From the NCBI RefSeq assembly GCF_000717025.1, contig NZ_JNXG01000001.1:620001-684000 (forward strand): DNA of 64,000 bases, read 5' to 3'. The notes under the pieces are model-generated. The model worked only from the letters and a program-made list of their open reading frames with translations, was not told the origin of the DNA and ran no database searches. This stretch comes from Streptomyces atroolivaceus. GTDB lineage: Bacteria; Actinomycetota; Actinomycetes; Streptomycetales; Streptomycetaceae. The position numbers and the translations under genes were made by a program. Below are positions 8,659 to 19,269 of this stretch, piece after piece; the stretch's first letter is position 1, and each line of letters opens with the position of its first letter.

Positions 8659-9923
8659 CTCTTCTCCAGCGGGGAGTGTGCGGTGTTCCGTGGCGAGGGC
8701 AGCGGGACCGCCGCGGTCAGGTGGAACAGGCCCTCGCCCGTCGGCCCCGCCTCCAGCGAACCGCCGACCGCGGCCAGCCGTTCCCGGAGCCCGTGGAGAC
8801 CTGAACCGCCCCCGGTGACAACGGCCTTGTCCGGAGTCACGCCGTCGTTCTCCACCACCAGCCGGACTCCGTCCCGCGAGGTCTCCAGCCGGATGTCGCA
8901 CCGCTGGGGGTCGCCGTGCCGCAGCACGTTGGTGGCCGCCTCGCGTACGGCCCAGCCGAGGGCCGACTGCACCGGAGCGGGAAGCTCCCCGCCGTGGCCC
9001 TGGACGGCGCACTCGATCCCGGCAGCCCGCAGAACGCCCTGCGCTCCCAGCAGTTCCGTACCGAGATCGGCCTCCCGGTAGCCCCGTACGACGTCGCGGA
9101 CCTCCTGCTGGGAGGCGCGCGCGATGCGCTGCACCTCGACCATCTGATCCAGCGCCGTGGGCTTGCCGCGCTGGGCCAGCTCGACCGCGAGCTCGCTCTT
9201 CAGCGCGATCACCGCCAGATTCCGCCCCAGGACGTCGTGCATGTCCCGCCCGAACCTCAGCCGTTCCTCGGCGACCGCCAGCCGGGTCTCCACCTCCTGG
9301 GCGTCGCGGAGTTTCGACATCACGTCCAGTGACCAGGCGGACAGCCGGACGGTGACCGAGACCAGCGCGCTCCCGAAGGCCACGCCGAGAAGTGTGGAGA
9401 GCACGGACGAGTCGTTCCCGCCGGCCGACGCCACACCGCTGCTGATGCCGGCCACGGTGACCGCCTGGAGCAGAGCGGCCGTCCACACGGGCATCAGGAG
9501 GACGAACGAGGTCATGAACGGCACGGTCACCGCGCCGAGGGCCAACTGCAGTTCGGGAAACCGCTCGACGCCGGTGTACGAGCAGAGCGCGAGCACTCCC
9601 GAGGCGTTGGCGAGGAAGAGGACGGCCCCGGTCACGATCAGCCGCCGGCCGACGGGCGGCCCGCCCAGGTAGTTGTCGAGGGCGCGGGCGACCAGGGTCC
9701 TCCCGCAGAGGCCCTGCCCCACAGCGGCCAGCACCGTCCCGGCGATCAGCACGGCGGGTGCGCCGGAATCCCGCACGGGTCTCGTCACCGCCAGCAGCAC
9801 CTGGGACAGGATGGTCATCCACACCACGGAGTGCAGGGTGCCACGGGTATAGAGATCGATCTTGTCGAAGCCGCTGCGCCGCTTCCAGCTCAGCACCTGT
9901 GCCCGGATCCACACGGCCCGCAT
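8655..9923 (-). CDS. Sensor histidine kinase (HisKA_3 type), partner of the 8035 regulator
   Basis: A membrane histidine kinase of about 422 residues. The first half has about five hydrophobic helices (from TLHSVVWMTILSQVLLAV to about residue 150). The dimerisation/phospho-acceptor box reads FGRDMHDVLGRNLAVIALK with the active His. The HATPase_c domain has the N box (VREAATNVLRHG) and G box (GGGSGLHGLRERL). The frame is open upstream to a GTG at 10019. ATG 9923 (MRAVWIRAQVLSWKRR) is preferred because homologous kinases start near SWKRRSGFDKIDLYTRG, but its GAGGGG lies almost against the codon, so the start is uncertain. A CCGCTG microsatellite lies upstream. Confidence 0.88.
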   Translation of the reverse strand: MRAVWIRAQVLSWKRRSGFDKIDLYTRGTLHSVVWMTILSQVLLAVTRPVRDSGAPAVLIAGTVLAAVGQGLCGRTLVARALDNYLGGPPVGRRLIVTGAVLFLANASGVLALCSYTGVERFPELQLALGAVTVPFMTSFVLLMPVWTAALLQAVTVAGISSGVASAGGNDSSVLSTLLGVAFGSALVSVTVRLSAWSLDVMSKLRDAQEVETRLAVAEERLRFGRDMHDVLGRNLAVIALKSELAVELAQRGKPTALDQMVEVQRIARASQQEVRDVVRGYREADLGTELLGAQGVLRAAGIECAVQGHGGELPAPVQSALGWAVREAATNVLRHGDPQRCDIRLETSRDGVRLVVENDGVTPDKAVVTGGGSGLHGLRERLAAVGGSLEAGPTGEGLFHLTAAVPLPSPRNTAHSPLEKR

Positions 9924-10031
9924 CCCCCTCGGTTCCCCCCGGCCCCGTCGGGGCCCGGCCACGCGGATCCCGCTCGGCCTCGCGGATCCCGTCCGGGACC
10001 ACCGTCGCACAGCGGACACCGCGAGTACCGT

Positions 10032-10085
10032 CCGCTGCCGCTGCCGCTGCCGCTGCCGCTGCCGCTGCCGCTGCCGCTGCCGTTG
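10032..10085. repeat. Hexanucleotide microsatellite, CCGCTG x8 plus one degenerate unit
   Basis: Eight perfect head-to-tail copies of CCGCTG (10032-10079) are followed by CCGTTG (10080-10085). It lies upstream of the kinase start. Six-base units keep frame, so slippage would change the spacing of regulatory elements rather than break a frame. Confidence 0.95.
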
Positions 10086-10383
10086 TCCCGCACGGCACGC
10101 GTCGGCGCCCGGCCCGGGAGGAGCGCCGTCACGGATTCTGGCTCCAGGAAGATCGGGACGGGCCGCCGCGTGTGCCGGAATGCGATCCCGCTCACTGCCT
10201 CGAAGCCGCCCGCACAGAGCCGCCGGGCTTCGTGCGGCCGATCACGGCTCCGGGGCCCCGGTTCCGGCCGGGGAAAGTCGTCGCTGGTCATGGCCCGAGA
10301 CTTCCGCCGGATCGCGGTCGTGAGCAGTGCACGGTGTCATCTCTGCTCATGACAAACGTCATGCGTCGACATTCCGAAACGTC

Positions 10384-10415
10384 AAAGGCCCCGGTCGATA
10401 TCGACCGGGGCCTTT
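10384..10415 (-). terminator. Terminator of the second tRNA-Gly
   Basis: A perfect 32-base palindrome with arms AAAGGCCCCGGTCGAT / ATCGACCGGGGCCTTT, directly 3' of the minus-strand tRNA. Confidence 0.85.
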
Positions 10416-10423
10416 GAATCAAG

Positions 10424-10496
10424 AGCGGACGACCAGGTTCGAACTGGCGACCTCAACCTTGGCAAGGTTGCGCTCTACCAACTGAGCTACGTCCGC
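10424..10496 (-). tRNA. tRNA-Gly (GCC)
   Basis: Acceptor GCGGACG/CGTCCGC, anticodon loop CTTGCCAAG (GCC), T-loop TTCGAAC. CCA is not encoded, unlike the copy at 7937. The body is nearly identical to that copy apart from acceptor and T-stem changes. Confidence 0.95.
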
Positions 10497-10575
10497 ATTG
10501 CCGCCACTCGGCTTTCACCGGTGGAGCGCTCACTACTCTACCTGATCCACTCAGTGGTCCGGTAAGGCAGTGCAG

Positions 10576-10647
10576 AGCGGGTGACAGGAATTGCACACTG
10601 CGCCTTCCCCCTGGAAGGGGGATGTTCTACTACTGAACTACACCCGC
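10576..10647 (-). tRNA. tRNA-Gly (TCC)
   Basis: Acceptor GCGGGTG/CACCCGC, D-arm GTTC..GAAC, anticodon stem-loop CCCCCTTCCAGGGGG (TCC), T-loop TGCAATT. CCA is not encoded. Confidence 0.92.
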
Positions 10648-10799
10648 ACGCTGCGTCGGACCCGGCTTTTCGGCCTTGCCCTTCGGCGTGCTCCAGACTC
10701 TAGCCGACCTGCAGGGGTGTTGTGCAAGTCGGCTCCCCGAGGTGGCGCCGCGGGGCCCGTCGGGCACCGGAACGGAAGGGAGCATTCCGGGCATCGCCC

Positions 10800-11135
10800 T
10801 CAACTGGCTGCGGCGAACGCCTCGTAGACCTTCTTGGGGATCCGGCCGCGGGCCGGCACCTCCATCCGGTGCGAGCGGGCCCAGGCGCGCACGGCGGCGG
10901 GGTCCGGCGCGAGAGACGTGTGGTGGTACGCCACCGGAGCCCTGCCTCGCTTGCCGGTGTTTGTCTGCTTTCGGCCGGCGGCCACGTACGGGGCCAGCGT
11001 CTTCCGCAGTTTCTTTGCATTGGCGGGATTCAGGTCGATCTCGTACGACTTCCCGTCCAGGGCGAAGGTGACCGTTTCCGCCGCTTCTCCCCCGTCGATG
11101 TCGTCGGAGAGCGTAACCACTACACGCTGAGCCAC
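10800..11135 (-). CDS. lsr2: Lsr2 nucleoid-associated xenogeneic silencer
   Basis: A 111-residue Lsr2 homologue that binds AT-rich DNA and silences acquired genes in actinobacteria. The N-terminal oligomerisation domain (VAQRVVVTLSDDIDGGEAAE) and the C-terminal DNA-binding domain with the AT-hook-like PARGRIPKKVYEAF are both present, joined by a basic linker (AAGRKQTNTGKRGRAP). GTG 11135 is chosen because it begins the Lsr2 N-terminus and follows GGAAAGGACC. The open frame upstream to 11264 is not Lsr2-like. It is divergent from purS across a 386-base spacer. Confidence 0.95.
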   Translation of the reverse strand: MAQRVVVTLSDDIDGGEAAETVTFALDGKSYEIDLNPANAKKLRKTLAPYVAAGRKQTNTGKRGRAPVAYHHTSLAPDPAAVRAWARSHRMEVPARGRIPKKVYEAFAAAS

Positions 11136-11521
11136 GGATATCGGTCCTTTCCTACGGCACCGTCGCGCCTGACATGCGCGGATGCCGGCCTTCCGGCGGC
11201 TGGGCGGATACGGATCGACTGCTGTCGACTGTTCCGGGGCAATCGTGCTTTCCCGGGTATTCATTTGTACAGCGGCGGGCGTCGCATTGTGAAGCCCGGC
11301 TTATTACATCCGCGTGTTGCCTCCGTGTGCCCGCGGGCAATCAGGGTGAAGATTTTTTCCCAGGATTTTCCCCGGGCTTCGCCGCCCGTCGATATCTCGC
11401 CGTGATGAGGGCCCTCCGATATCTACCCGCGTAGAATTTCTGGCCAGGTACGCTGAGAGGACCCGCGGGGATCTGGGGAACCCCTCGGAGACACAGCCGC
11501 ACCACACCACCGGGAGTGCCA
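11136..11521. other. Divergent lsr2/purS promoter region
   Basis: No gene is seen. The stretch around 11340-11365 (GATTTTTTCCC, GATTTTCCCC) is unusually T-rich for this DNA and could be an Lsr2 target. TAGAAT (11432-11437) is a fair -10 for purS, but no good -35 precedes it. Confidence 0.4.
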
Positions 11522-11773
11522 GTGGCACGCGTCGTAGTCGACGTCATGCTCAAGCCGGAGATCCTCGACCCGCAGGGACAGGCTGTGCAGCGCGCACTGC
11601 CCCGTCTCGGCTTCGACGGAATCGCGGACGTTCGTCAGGGAAAGCGTTTCGAGCTCGAGGTCGAGGGGCCGGTCGACGATGCCGCCCTCGCCCGTATTAA
11701 CGAGATGGCCGAGACCTTCCTCGCCAACACCGTCATCGAGGACTTCACCGTCAAGGTGGAGGAGGAGAAGTGA
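11522..11773 (+). CDS. purS: FGAM synthase subunit PurS
   Basis: Small 83-residue subunit that bridges PurL and PurQ and helps channel ammonia in formylglycinamidine synthesis. It has the typical [20 protein letters not shown] start and a two-layer fold ending in [14 protein letters not shown] 11522 is preferred over GTG 11516 because GGGAG (11511-11515) is then 6 bases away. The stop overlaps the start of purQ (GTGA), giving coupled, equimolar synthesis. Confidence 0.95.
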   Translation: MARVVVDVMLKPEILDPQGQAVQRALPRLGFDGIADVRQGKRFELEVEGPVDDAALARINEMAETFLANTVIEDFTVKVEEEK

Positions 11774-12446
11774 CCACCCGTATCGGCGTCGTCACTTTTC
11801 CCGGCACGCTCGACGACCAGGACAGCCTGCGGGCCGTGCGGATCGCGGGTGGAGAACCCGTATCCCTCTGGCACCGTGACAAGGACCTGCACCAGGTCGA
11901 CGCGGTGATCCTCGCGGGCGGATTCAGTTACGGCGACTATCTGCGCGCCGGCGCCATCTCGCGTTTCTCGCCGGTGATGGAGAGCGTCATCGAGCAGGCG
12001 AAGGCCGGCCTGCCGGTCCTCGGTATCTGCAACGGCTTCCAGATCCTGACCGAGGCACACCTGCTGCCCGGCGCGATGCTGCGCAACAACGACCTCCACT
12101 TCATCTGCCGCGACCAGAAGCTGCGGGTGGAGAACGCGGAGACCGCCTGGACCTCGGACTACACGGCGGGTCAGGAGATCTCCGTACCGCTGAAGAACGT
12201 GGACGGCCGGTACACCGCCGACGAGCGCACGCTCGACGCGCTGGAGGCCGAGGGCCGCGTCGCCTTCCGTTACGCCGACGTCAACCCGAACGGCTCGCTG
12301 CGCGACATCGCCGGCATCACCAACGCCGCGGGCAACGTCGTCGGTCTGATGCCGCACCCGGAGCACGCCGTCGAGCCGCTGATCGGTACCGGTCGCACCG
12401 ACGGTCTGGGTTTCTTCACCTCGATCATCAAGAAGCTGGTCAACGC

Positions 12447-12450
<4 letters not shown>
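11770..12450 (+). CDS. purQ: FGAM synthase glutaminase subunit PurQ
   Basis: Class I glutamine amidotransferase of 226 residues that releases ammonia for PurL. The oxyanion-hole region is [12 protein letters not shown]. The nucleophile Cys is in [10 protein letters not shown] and the catalytic His-Glu in MPHPEHAVE. Both ends overlap neighbours by four bases (GTGA with purS, ATGA with purL), so purS-purQ-purL is one translationally coupled operon. Confidence 0.97.
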
Positions 12451-14696
<2,246 letters not shown>

Positions 14697-14711
14697 GTTC
14701 TGCCTGTACCC

Positions 14712-14744
14712 AAGCCCCCGCCCGGGTCGACCGGACGGGGGCTT
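14712..14744 (+). terminator. Terminator of purSQL
   Basis: AAGCCCCCG (14712-14720) pairs with CGGGGGCTT (14736-14744), and the inner CCGG/CCGG extends the stem. Confidence 0.75.
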
Positions 14745-14774
14745 CGGCGTTTCACCCCTACCTGTTGATTGAAA

Positions 14775-14790
14775 TTACGTAATTACGTAA
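14775..14790 (+). promoter_or_regulatory. Tandem TTACGTAA operator in front of the ArsR gene
   Basis: TTACGTAATTACGTAA is a perfect 16-base palindrome made of two abutting copies of the palindrome TTACGTAA. It is extremely A+T rich for this DNA and ends against the AAGGTGG ribosome-binding site. The position fits an autoregulatory operator for the wHTH protein encoded 11 bases downstream. Confidence 0.65.
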
Positions 14791-14800
14791 GGTGGATGTC

Positions 14801-15325
14801 ATGAAGCTCGAGGAGCGCGTCGCCGAACTGGAGCGCCGCCTCGCGGTGCTGGAGTCGGCCGCCGGGAGCGCGAGGCCGGAGCTGGGCGTCGGGGACTTCT
14901 GGGCGCTGGACGGGCTGAAGGACCAGCTCGAGCAGGTCGGGGAGACCGCGGCCGACGGCGGGGTGCTGTTCACGGGCGCGGTGAGGCTGCCGGCCGGTGA
15001 GCGGTACGAGTGGCAGTACGGCGCGCTCACCGCGGGGCTCCTGGGCACGGACGAGGACCGTCCCGACTGGGCGGAAGCCGCCGAGCCCCTGGCCGCGCTC
15101 GGCCACCCGGTAAGGCTGCGGCTGCTCCGCGAGATCCTCGCGGGCAGGCGCACGGTCGCCGAGCTGGCCGGGCTCGACGAGACCGGAACGACCGGTCAGA
15201 TCTACCACCACCTGCGCCAGCTGACCGTCGCGGGCTGGCTGCACACGACAGGGCGCGGGCGCTACGAGGTGCCGGGCGCCCGGGTGGTGCCGCTCCTGGT
15301 GGTTCTCACGGCCGCCCGGCCCTGA
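14801..15325 (+). CDS. ArsR-type winged-helix regulator with N-terminal coiled coil
   Basis: A 174-residue DNA-binding protein. Residues 1-23 (MKLEERVAELERRLAVLESA) form a short heptad coiled coil. A middle segment (GDFWALDGLKDQLEQVGETA, VLFTGAVRLPAGERYEWQYG) could sense a ligand. The C-terminal winged helix (AALGHPVRLRLLREILAGR, TTGQIYHHLRQLTVAGWL) is ArsR-like. No metal-binding Cys pair is present, so metal sensing is unlikely. ATG 14801 follows AAGGTGG; a GTG nine bases earlier lies inside that site. The gene sits directly upstream of an M23 peptidase gene (38-base gap), which is its likely co-transcribed partner or target. Confidence 0.85.
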   Translation: MKLEERVAELERRLAVLESAAGSARPELGVGDFWALDGLKDQLEQVGETAADGGVLFTGAVRLPAGERYEWQYGALTAGLLGTDEDRPDWAEAAEPLAALGHPVRLRLLREILAGRRTVAELAGLDETGTTGQIYHHLRQLTVAGWLHTTGRGRYEVPGARVVPLLVVLTAARP

Positions 15326-15363
15326 GGGGCGGGCGCCGAACGACACGAACGAGGGGGAACGTC

Positions 15364-16191
15364 ATGTCCGTACGCAAAGCCGCGATGATCCTGCACCGCT
15401 GCTGCTGGGCCGTCTTCGTCGCACTGGTGGTGGTCACGGCCTTCACGGGCTCGCTCGACCCGTACGTCCTGGTGTTCCTGCCGGCAGTGGTGGCTCTTGT
15501 CATCGGGATCGTGGTGAACCGCTCCGGCGGTGCGGACACGGCGCATCCCCGCCCCGCCGTGGAGGTCGGGCCTCCGGTGACGGGCCGTTGGAGCGCGCTC
15601 AACAGTCCGGCCGACAAGGTCCCCAGCCACGGCACGCACGCCTACGGGCAGACGTACGCGATCGATGTCGTCGCCGAACCCGAGGGCCGGGACCGTCCCC
15701 CCTTCCGGTGGGTGTGGCCGGTCGTCCGCCCCAACCGTGACTTCCCGGCCTTCGGCTCCCCGCTGCTCGCGGTGGCGGACGGCACCGTCGTCCACGCGAG
15801 CGACGGGCAGCGTGACCACCTCAGCCGGAACTCGGGCCCGGCGCTCGCCTACCTGATGGTGATCGAGGCGTTCATCCGCGACCTGGCCGGCCCGGGCGGG
15901 ATCTACGGCAACCGCGTCGTGCTCGACCTCGGTGACGGGACGTACGCCGCGTACGCCCACGTCCAGCGCGGCTCGCTCGAGGTGCGGGCCGGGGACACCG
16001 TCCGGGCCGGACAGCGGATCGCCCGCTGCGGGAACTCCGGCAACTCCACCGAGCCGCATGTGCACTTCCAGCTCATGGACCACCCGGACCTCGACAGGGC
16101 GCGCGGGATCCCCTTCACCTGGCGGGGCATCGGAGTACCCGCCGACGGCGAGGTCTTCGTCGCCGGTGAGGCCGTCAGCAGCGACTGGTAG
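15364..16191 (+). CDS. Membrane-anchored M23 (LytM-type) peptidase
   Basis: A 275-residue protein with two hydrophobic N-terminal helices (about residues 12-28 and 34-52) followed by an M23 domain. The zinc ligands are consistent with HGTHAYGQTYAIDV (His and Asp) and EPHVHFQLMD (HxH). The core has SPLLAVADGTVV, GNRVVLDLGDGTYAAYAHV and GDTVRAGQRIARCGNSGNS. Such enzymes cut glycyl cross-links or stems in peptidoglycan. ATG 15364 follows GAGGGGGAACGTC. It is probably co-transcribed with the ArsR gene just upstream. Confidence 0.85.
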   Translation: MSVRKAAMILHRCCWAVFVALVVVTAFTGSLDPYVLVFLPAVVALVIGIVVNRSGGADTAHPRPAVEVGPPVTGRWSALNSPADKVPSHGTHAYGQTYAIDVVAEPEGRDRPPFRWVWPVVRPNRDFPAFGSPLLAVADGTVVHASDGQRDHLSRNSGPALAYLMVIEAFIRDLAGPGGIYGNRVVLDLGDGTYAAYAHVQRGSLEVRAGDTVRAGQRIARCGNSGNSTEPHVHFQLMDHPDLDRARGIPFTWRGIGVPADGEVFVAGEAVSSDW

Positions 16192-16233
16192 CTTGCGGGC
16201 GTCACGCGTTGTCGTCGTACGGGGGCAGGGGCC

Positions 16234-17502
16234 ATGGACGGTAAGCACGCTCCCGGGGAGCCCGGGCCCGTGGGGGAGCCGGCCGGACGCGGGCGCGTGC
16301 GGAAGGCCCTGAACGCGCTGTTCTGCATGGTCGCGGTGGCGGGGATCGGCTTGAGCATCTGGGCGATCGTCACGCAGGTGTCCGACCTCCGGGCCCGGGC
16401 CGAGAGCCGGGAGCTCATCGAGGAGGGGTGCGGTGGCCTCGTCGATCCCGACCCGGTGCTCGGACTGCACGTCGGCACCGACCGCGTGGAACTCGCGGAC
16501 CGTTACCAGGTCGACACCGCCCGGCGGGTCAGCAACTGCGTCGTCTACCGCGTGGGCGATCCGGGGACGACGTACGGGCACTTCGCCCTGACACTCACCA
16601 TGTACCCGGCGGACCCGAACGCCGACGAACGCCATGTCGCGCTCGACGACAAGCCCTTCGACCTCCGGCGCGGAGGCGGGGACGACATCGCGGCCGCGGC
16701 GGACGAGGCCGTGCCGCACCCCCTGGGCGACGGCGGACTCGGTGAGTACGAGAGCCACCTGGTGACGGCCAGGGCCCTGTGCGGGGACGGAGGCGATATC
16801 TCCTCCGTCGAGGCCTCGGCCGTCGCCAAGTACGCGGACGTCGCCACGCCCGAGGACCGCCGCACGCTCGCGGTTCTGGCGCGGCAGGCCGTGGAGAGGG
16901 CTGCCGAGGAACAGGGGTGCTCCACCGAACTCCCCGCACTGCCCGCCGAGTTCCCCGAGCCGGCGTTCGCCCTCCGCCCGGCGGCCGAGGCCGGCGGGAC
17001 GTGCGCCTGGTACGGCCGTCTCATAGCCGCCGAGGGACGTGGCTCGCTTCCCGACCGCGCACTCGCCGCGCCGGCCGGGAAGGCGAGCTCCCACGACGCC
17101 TGCCTGCTCGCGCTCGGCGAGGACGAGACCCGGAGGGTCTGGCCCGCGTACGAGAAGAGCACGGAGCGCCCGCGGGACCTCGAGATCGTGCTCTCGGGCT
17201 CTCCCCTGTGGATGAAGACCGAGACCCTCGTCGGCGACGGCACCAGAGGAGTGCGGACCGGCGTGCTGGGCCGGACCGCGATCCGCCCCGGCAGCGCGGG
17301 TACGGACGAGTTCGCCTGGTGGGCCTCCTCCGTCTGCGACGGCCGGCCCGCCCTGCACGTGATGCAGGTGGCCTACCCGTACGACCACATCCTCCGCGAC
17401 CGGCTGGAGCCCGTCTTCCGGGCGTACGTCGACGACGCCACCGCGCGCCGGGGCTGTACCGGCCTCACCTTTCCCGAGGCCTCGGACTTCGCCAGGAGTT
17501 GA
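16234..17502 (+). CDS. Membrane-anchored protein of unknown function
   Basis: A 422-residue protein I do not recognise. A short basic, Pro/Gly-rich cytoplasmic head is followed by one hydrophobic segment (LNALFCMVAVAGIGLSIWAIV, about residues 28-48) and a large extracytoplasmic part. That part has several cysteines (EEGCGGLVDP, SNCVVYRV, ALCGDGG, EQGCST, GGTCAWYG, DACLLAL, SSVCDG, RRGCTG), which suggests disulfides. Two halves may share a fold (NCVVYRVGDPG and TCAWYGRLIAA occupy similar positions), but similarity is weak. ATG 16234 follows GGGGGCAGGGGCC. It follows the M23 gene by 42 bases. Confidence 0.75.
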   Translation: MDGKHAPGEPGPVGEPAGRGRVRKALNALFCMVAVAGIGLSIWAIVTQVSDLRARAESRELIEEGCGGLVDPDPVLGLHVGTDRVELADRYQVDTARRVSNCVVYRVGDPGTTYGHFALTLTMYPADPNADERHVALDDKPFDLRRGGGDDIAAAADEAVPHPLGDGGLGEYESHLVTARALCGDGGDISSVEASAVAKYADVATPEDRRTLAVLARQAVERAAEEQGCSTELPALPAEFPEPAFALRPAAEAGGTCAWYGRLIAAEGRGSLPDRALAAPAGKASSHDACLLALGEDETRRVWPAYEKSTERPRDLEIVLSGSPLWMKTETLVGDGTRGVRTGVLGRTAIRPGSAGTDEFAWWASSVCDGRPALHVMQVAYPYDHILRDRLEPVFRAYVDDATARRGCTGLTFPEASDFARS

Positions 17503-17550
17503 GCATCCGGAGGGAGCACGATGTCACAGGCGCCGGTTAGTCTCGCCCGT

Positions 17551-18351
17551 ATGCCCCCGGCCAAGAAGCGCCCGCGCGCCTACGACCTCAGCCGGACCCG
17601 CAGCGCGGTCCTGGCCCAGTTCGACCGCGTCCGGGAGGCGGTGGCCGCGCTGACGGAGGACCAGCTGGCCGGTGCGTCCGGGCTGGGGGAGTGGACCGTA
17701 CGGGACCTCGCGGCGCACGTGACGACGGCTCTGGAGCGGGTCAGCCGTGAACTGGAGCTGCCGGAGCCGCCCGGTGCCAGGCCGCAGCTCACCCTGGTCG
17801 AGTGGCCCTTCTCCACGGCGGCACGGGCCGAGGGGATCGCGGACGACGCCAGGACCCTGGCCGCGGCCAGGCCCGGCCTCGACGCGCTGTACGAGGAGAC
17901 GGCGGCCCGGTTCGCGGAGCTGGTGCCCGCCGACGCCGGTGACCGGCTGGTGACGACCCGGGCAGGCACGATGCGGCTGGGCGACTTCCTGGTCACCCGC
18001 ACCGTCGAGCTCGTCGTCCACACCGACGATCTCCACCGCGCGACCGGCCTCGACATCCCGTACGACCGCCAGGCGCTCGCCGCCTGCACCCGGCTGCTCG
18101 CCGACGCCCTCGCGGACAAGGCGCCCGGTGGCTCCGTCGAGGTGCGCGTCCCGCCCTTCGCCGTCGTCCAGTGCATCGGCGGGCCCAAGCACACCCGGGG
18201 CACGCCGCCGAACGTCGTGGAGACGGACCCGCTCACCTGGGTGCGGCTGGCCACCGGACGTACGAAGTGGGCGGAGGAGCTCGAAGCGGCGCGGGTCAGC
18301 GCCAGCGGGGAGCGGGCCGACCTCACCCCGTTGCTCCCGCTGATGGGCTGA
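17551..18351 (+). CDS. Maleylpyruvate isomerase-type / sterol carrier-like protein
   Basis: A 266-residue member of the mycothiol-dependent maleylpyruvate isomerase (DinB-like) superfamily fused to a C-terminal sterol carrier-like domain. The N-terminal four-helix part has the conserved GEWTVRDLAAHV, with the metal-binding His. A second His is in TVELVVHTDDL, and the C-terminal half reads IGGPKHTRGTPPNVVETDPLTWVRLATG. The actual substrate is unknown. Two starts compete. ATG 17521 has GGAGGGAG in front. ATG 17551 (MPPAKKRPR) has TAGTCT ending 7 bases before it, as in a leaderless transcript. I chose 17551 because the basic start resembles homologues, but 17521 is possible. Confidence 0.8.
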   Translation: MPPAKKRPRAYDLSRTRSAVLAQFDRVREAVAALTEDQLAGASGLGEWTVRDLAAHVTTALERVSRELELPEPPGARPQLTLVEWPFSTAARAEGIADDARTLAAARPGLDALYEETAARFAELVPADAGDRLVTTRAGTMRLGDFLVTRTVELVVHTDDLHRATGLDIPYDRQALAACTRLLADALADKAPGGSVEVRVPPFAVVQCIGGPKHTRGTPPNVVETDPLTWVRLATGRTKWAEELEAARVSASGERADLTPLLPLMG

Positions 18352-18388
18352 GGGGAACCGGATCGCCCACTCGATCCGTCCCAGGGCC

Positions 18389-19234
18389 ATGCGCACACAA
18401 CGTATGGCTGTCAGCGTCCTTGCCGTCCTGGCCACCCTCACCCTCGCCGCGTGCGGTACGGATCCGGGCACCGGAGCGGGATCCGGTGAGTCCGGAGACG
18501 GCAGCGGCACCGTGCGGACCGGGCCACCCGTGACCGGGGTCCACTGGACCGTGTCCTCCCTGACCGTCGACGGGAAGAAGACCGCTGCCCCCGCCGGCGC
18601 CCACGTCGAGATCGGCTCCGACGGGAAGGCCACGGGCAGTCTGGGCTGCAACCGCTTCACCGCCGAGGCCGCCGTCGACGGCGACAAGGTCACCGTCGGG
18701 CCCGGCACGACCACCGAAATGGCGTGCGACGAGGACGTCCAGGCCTTCGAGAAGGCGATGGGCCGTGCTTTCAGCGGCGAGCTCCGGGCCGCTGTCGCGG
18801 GCCGGGGCGACGCGAAGACCCTGACCCTGACCACCGGAGCAGGCGACTCCATCGCACTCACCTCCGAGCCTCCCGCCCCGCTGGCCGGGACCGCCTGGAA
18901 GGTCACCGGGCTCGTGTCCGGCAGCGTCGCCGCCTCCCTGCCCGCCGGTACGGAGAACAAGGCGCACCTCACCTTCGGCAAGGACGGCTCGGTGGAGGGG
19001 AACCTCGGCTGCAACTCCTTCCACGGCAAGGCCACGGTCTCCGGCTCCACGCTCACCTTCGGCCCGCTCGCCTCCACCCGGAAGATGTGCCCGGGTCCCG
19101 AGATGGACCTGGAACGCGCGCTGCGGGGCGTACTGGAGGGGAGGACGACGTACGAGATCGAGCACCGCTCTCTGTCGATCGAGGCCGAGAGCGGCAAGGG
19201 CCTCCACGCGTCCGCCCCGGCGGCCAGGGGCTGA
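18389..19234 (+). CDS. Lipoprotein with two META (HslJ-like) domains
   Basis: A 281-residue exported lipoprotein. The signal peptide ends in a good lipobox, LAAC, with Cys22 as the lipidated residue, followed by a Gly/Ser linker. Two META domains follow: VHWTVSSLTVDG with GSLGCNRFTAEAAVDG and TTEMACDE (about residues 48-155), then GTAWKVTG with EGNLGCNSFHGKATVSG and STRKMCP (about 165-270). Each carries the conserved GxLGCNxF turn and a later Cys that could form a disulfide. META domains are linked to envelope stress and heat resistance in other bacteria; the role here is unknown. Confidence 0.88.
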   Translation: MRTQRMAVSVLAVLATLTLAACGTDPGTGAGSGESGDGSGTVRTGPPVTGVHWTVSSLTVDGKKTAAPAGAHVEIGSDGKATGSLGCNRFTAEAAVDGDKVTVGPGTTTEMACDEDVQAFEKAMGRAFSGELRAAVAGRGDAKTLTLTTGAGDSIALTSEPPAPLAGTAWKVTGLVSGSVAASLPAGTENKAHLTFGKDGSVEGNLGCNSFHGKATVSGSTLTFGPLASTRKMCPGPEMDLERALRGVLEGRTTYEIEHRSLSIEAESGKGLHASAPAARG

Positions 19235-19269
19235 CCGGCCGGGGCTCGTCCGCGGGGACGCCGAGGTGC

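Larger units (their letters stand above)
9924..10423 (-). other. Upstream region of the two-component system
   Basis: About 500 bases without a convincing gene apart from the possible N-terminal extension of the kinase (to 10019). It holds the hexanucleotide repeat at 10032-10085 and the tRNA terminator at 10384-10415. The promoter must lie here, but I see no clear -35/-10 pair. Confidence 0.5.

Noticed and set aside
10032..10085. CRISPR-like array
   Set aside because: The repeats are contiguous hexamers with no spacers, so it is a microsatellite. No CRISPR array or cas gene is seen in the window.
8035..10098. A single 687-codon minus-strand frame joining a kinase-region translation to the response regulator
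   Set aside because: The N-terminal two thirds are the wrong-frame shadow of the kinase gene (Arg/Gly-rich, no domains). The regulator has its own ATG at 8658 in an ATGA overlap.
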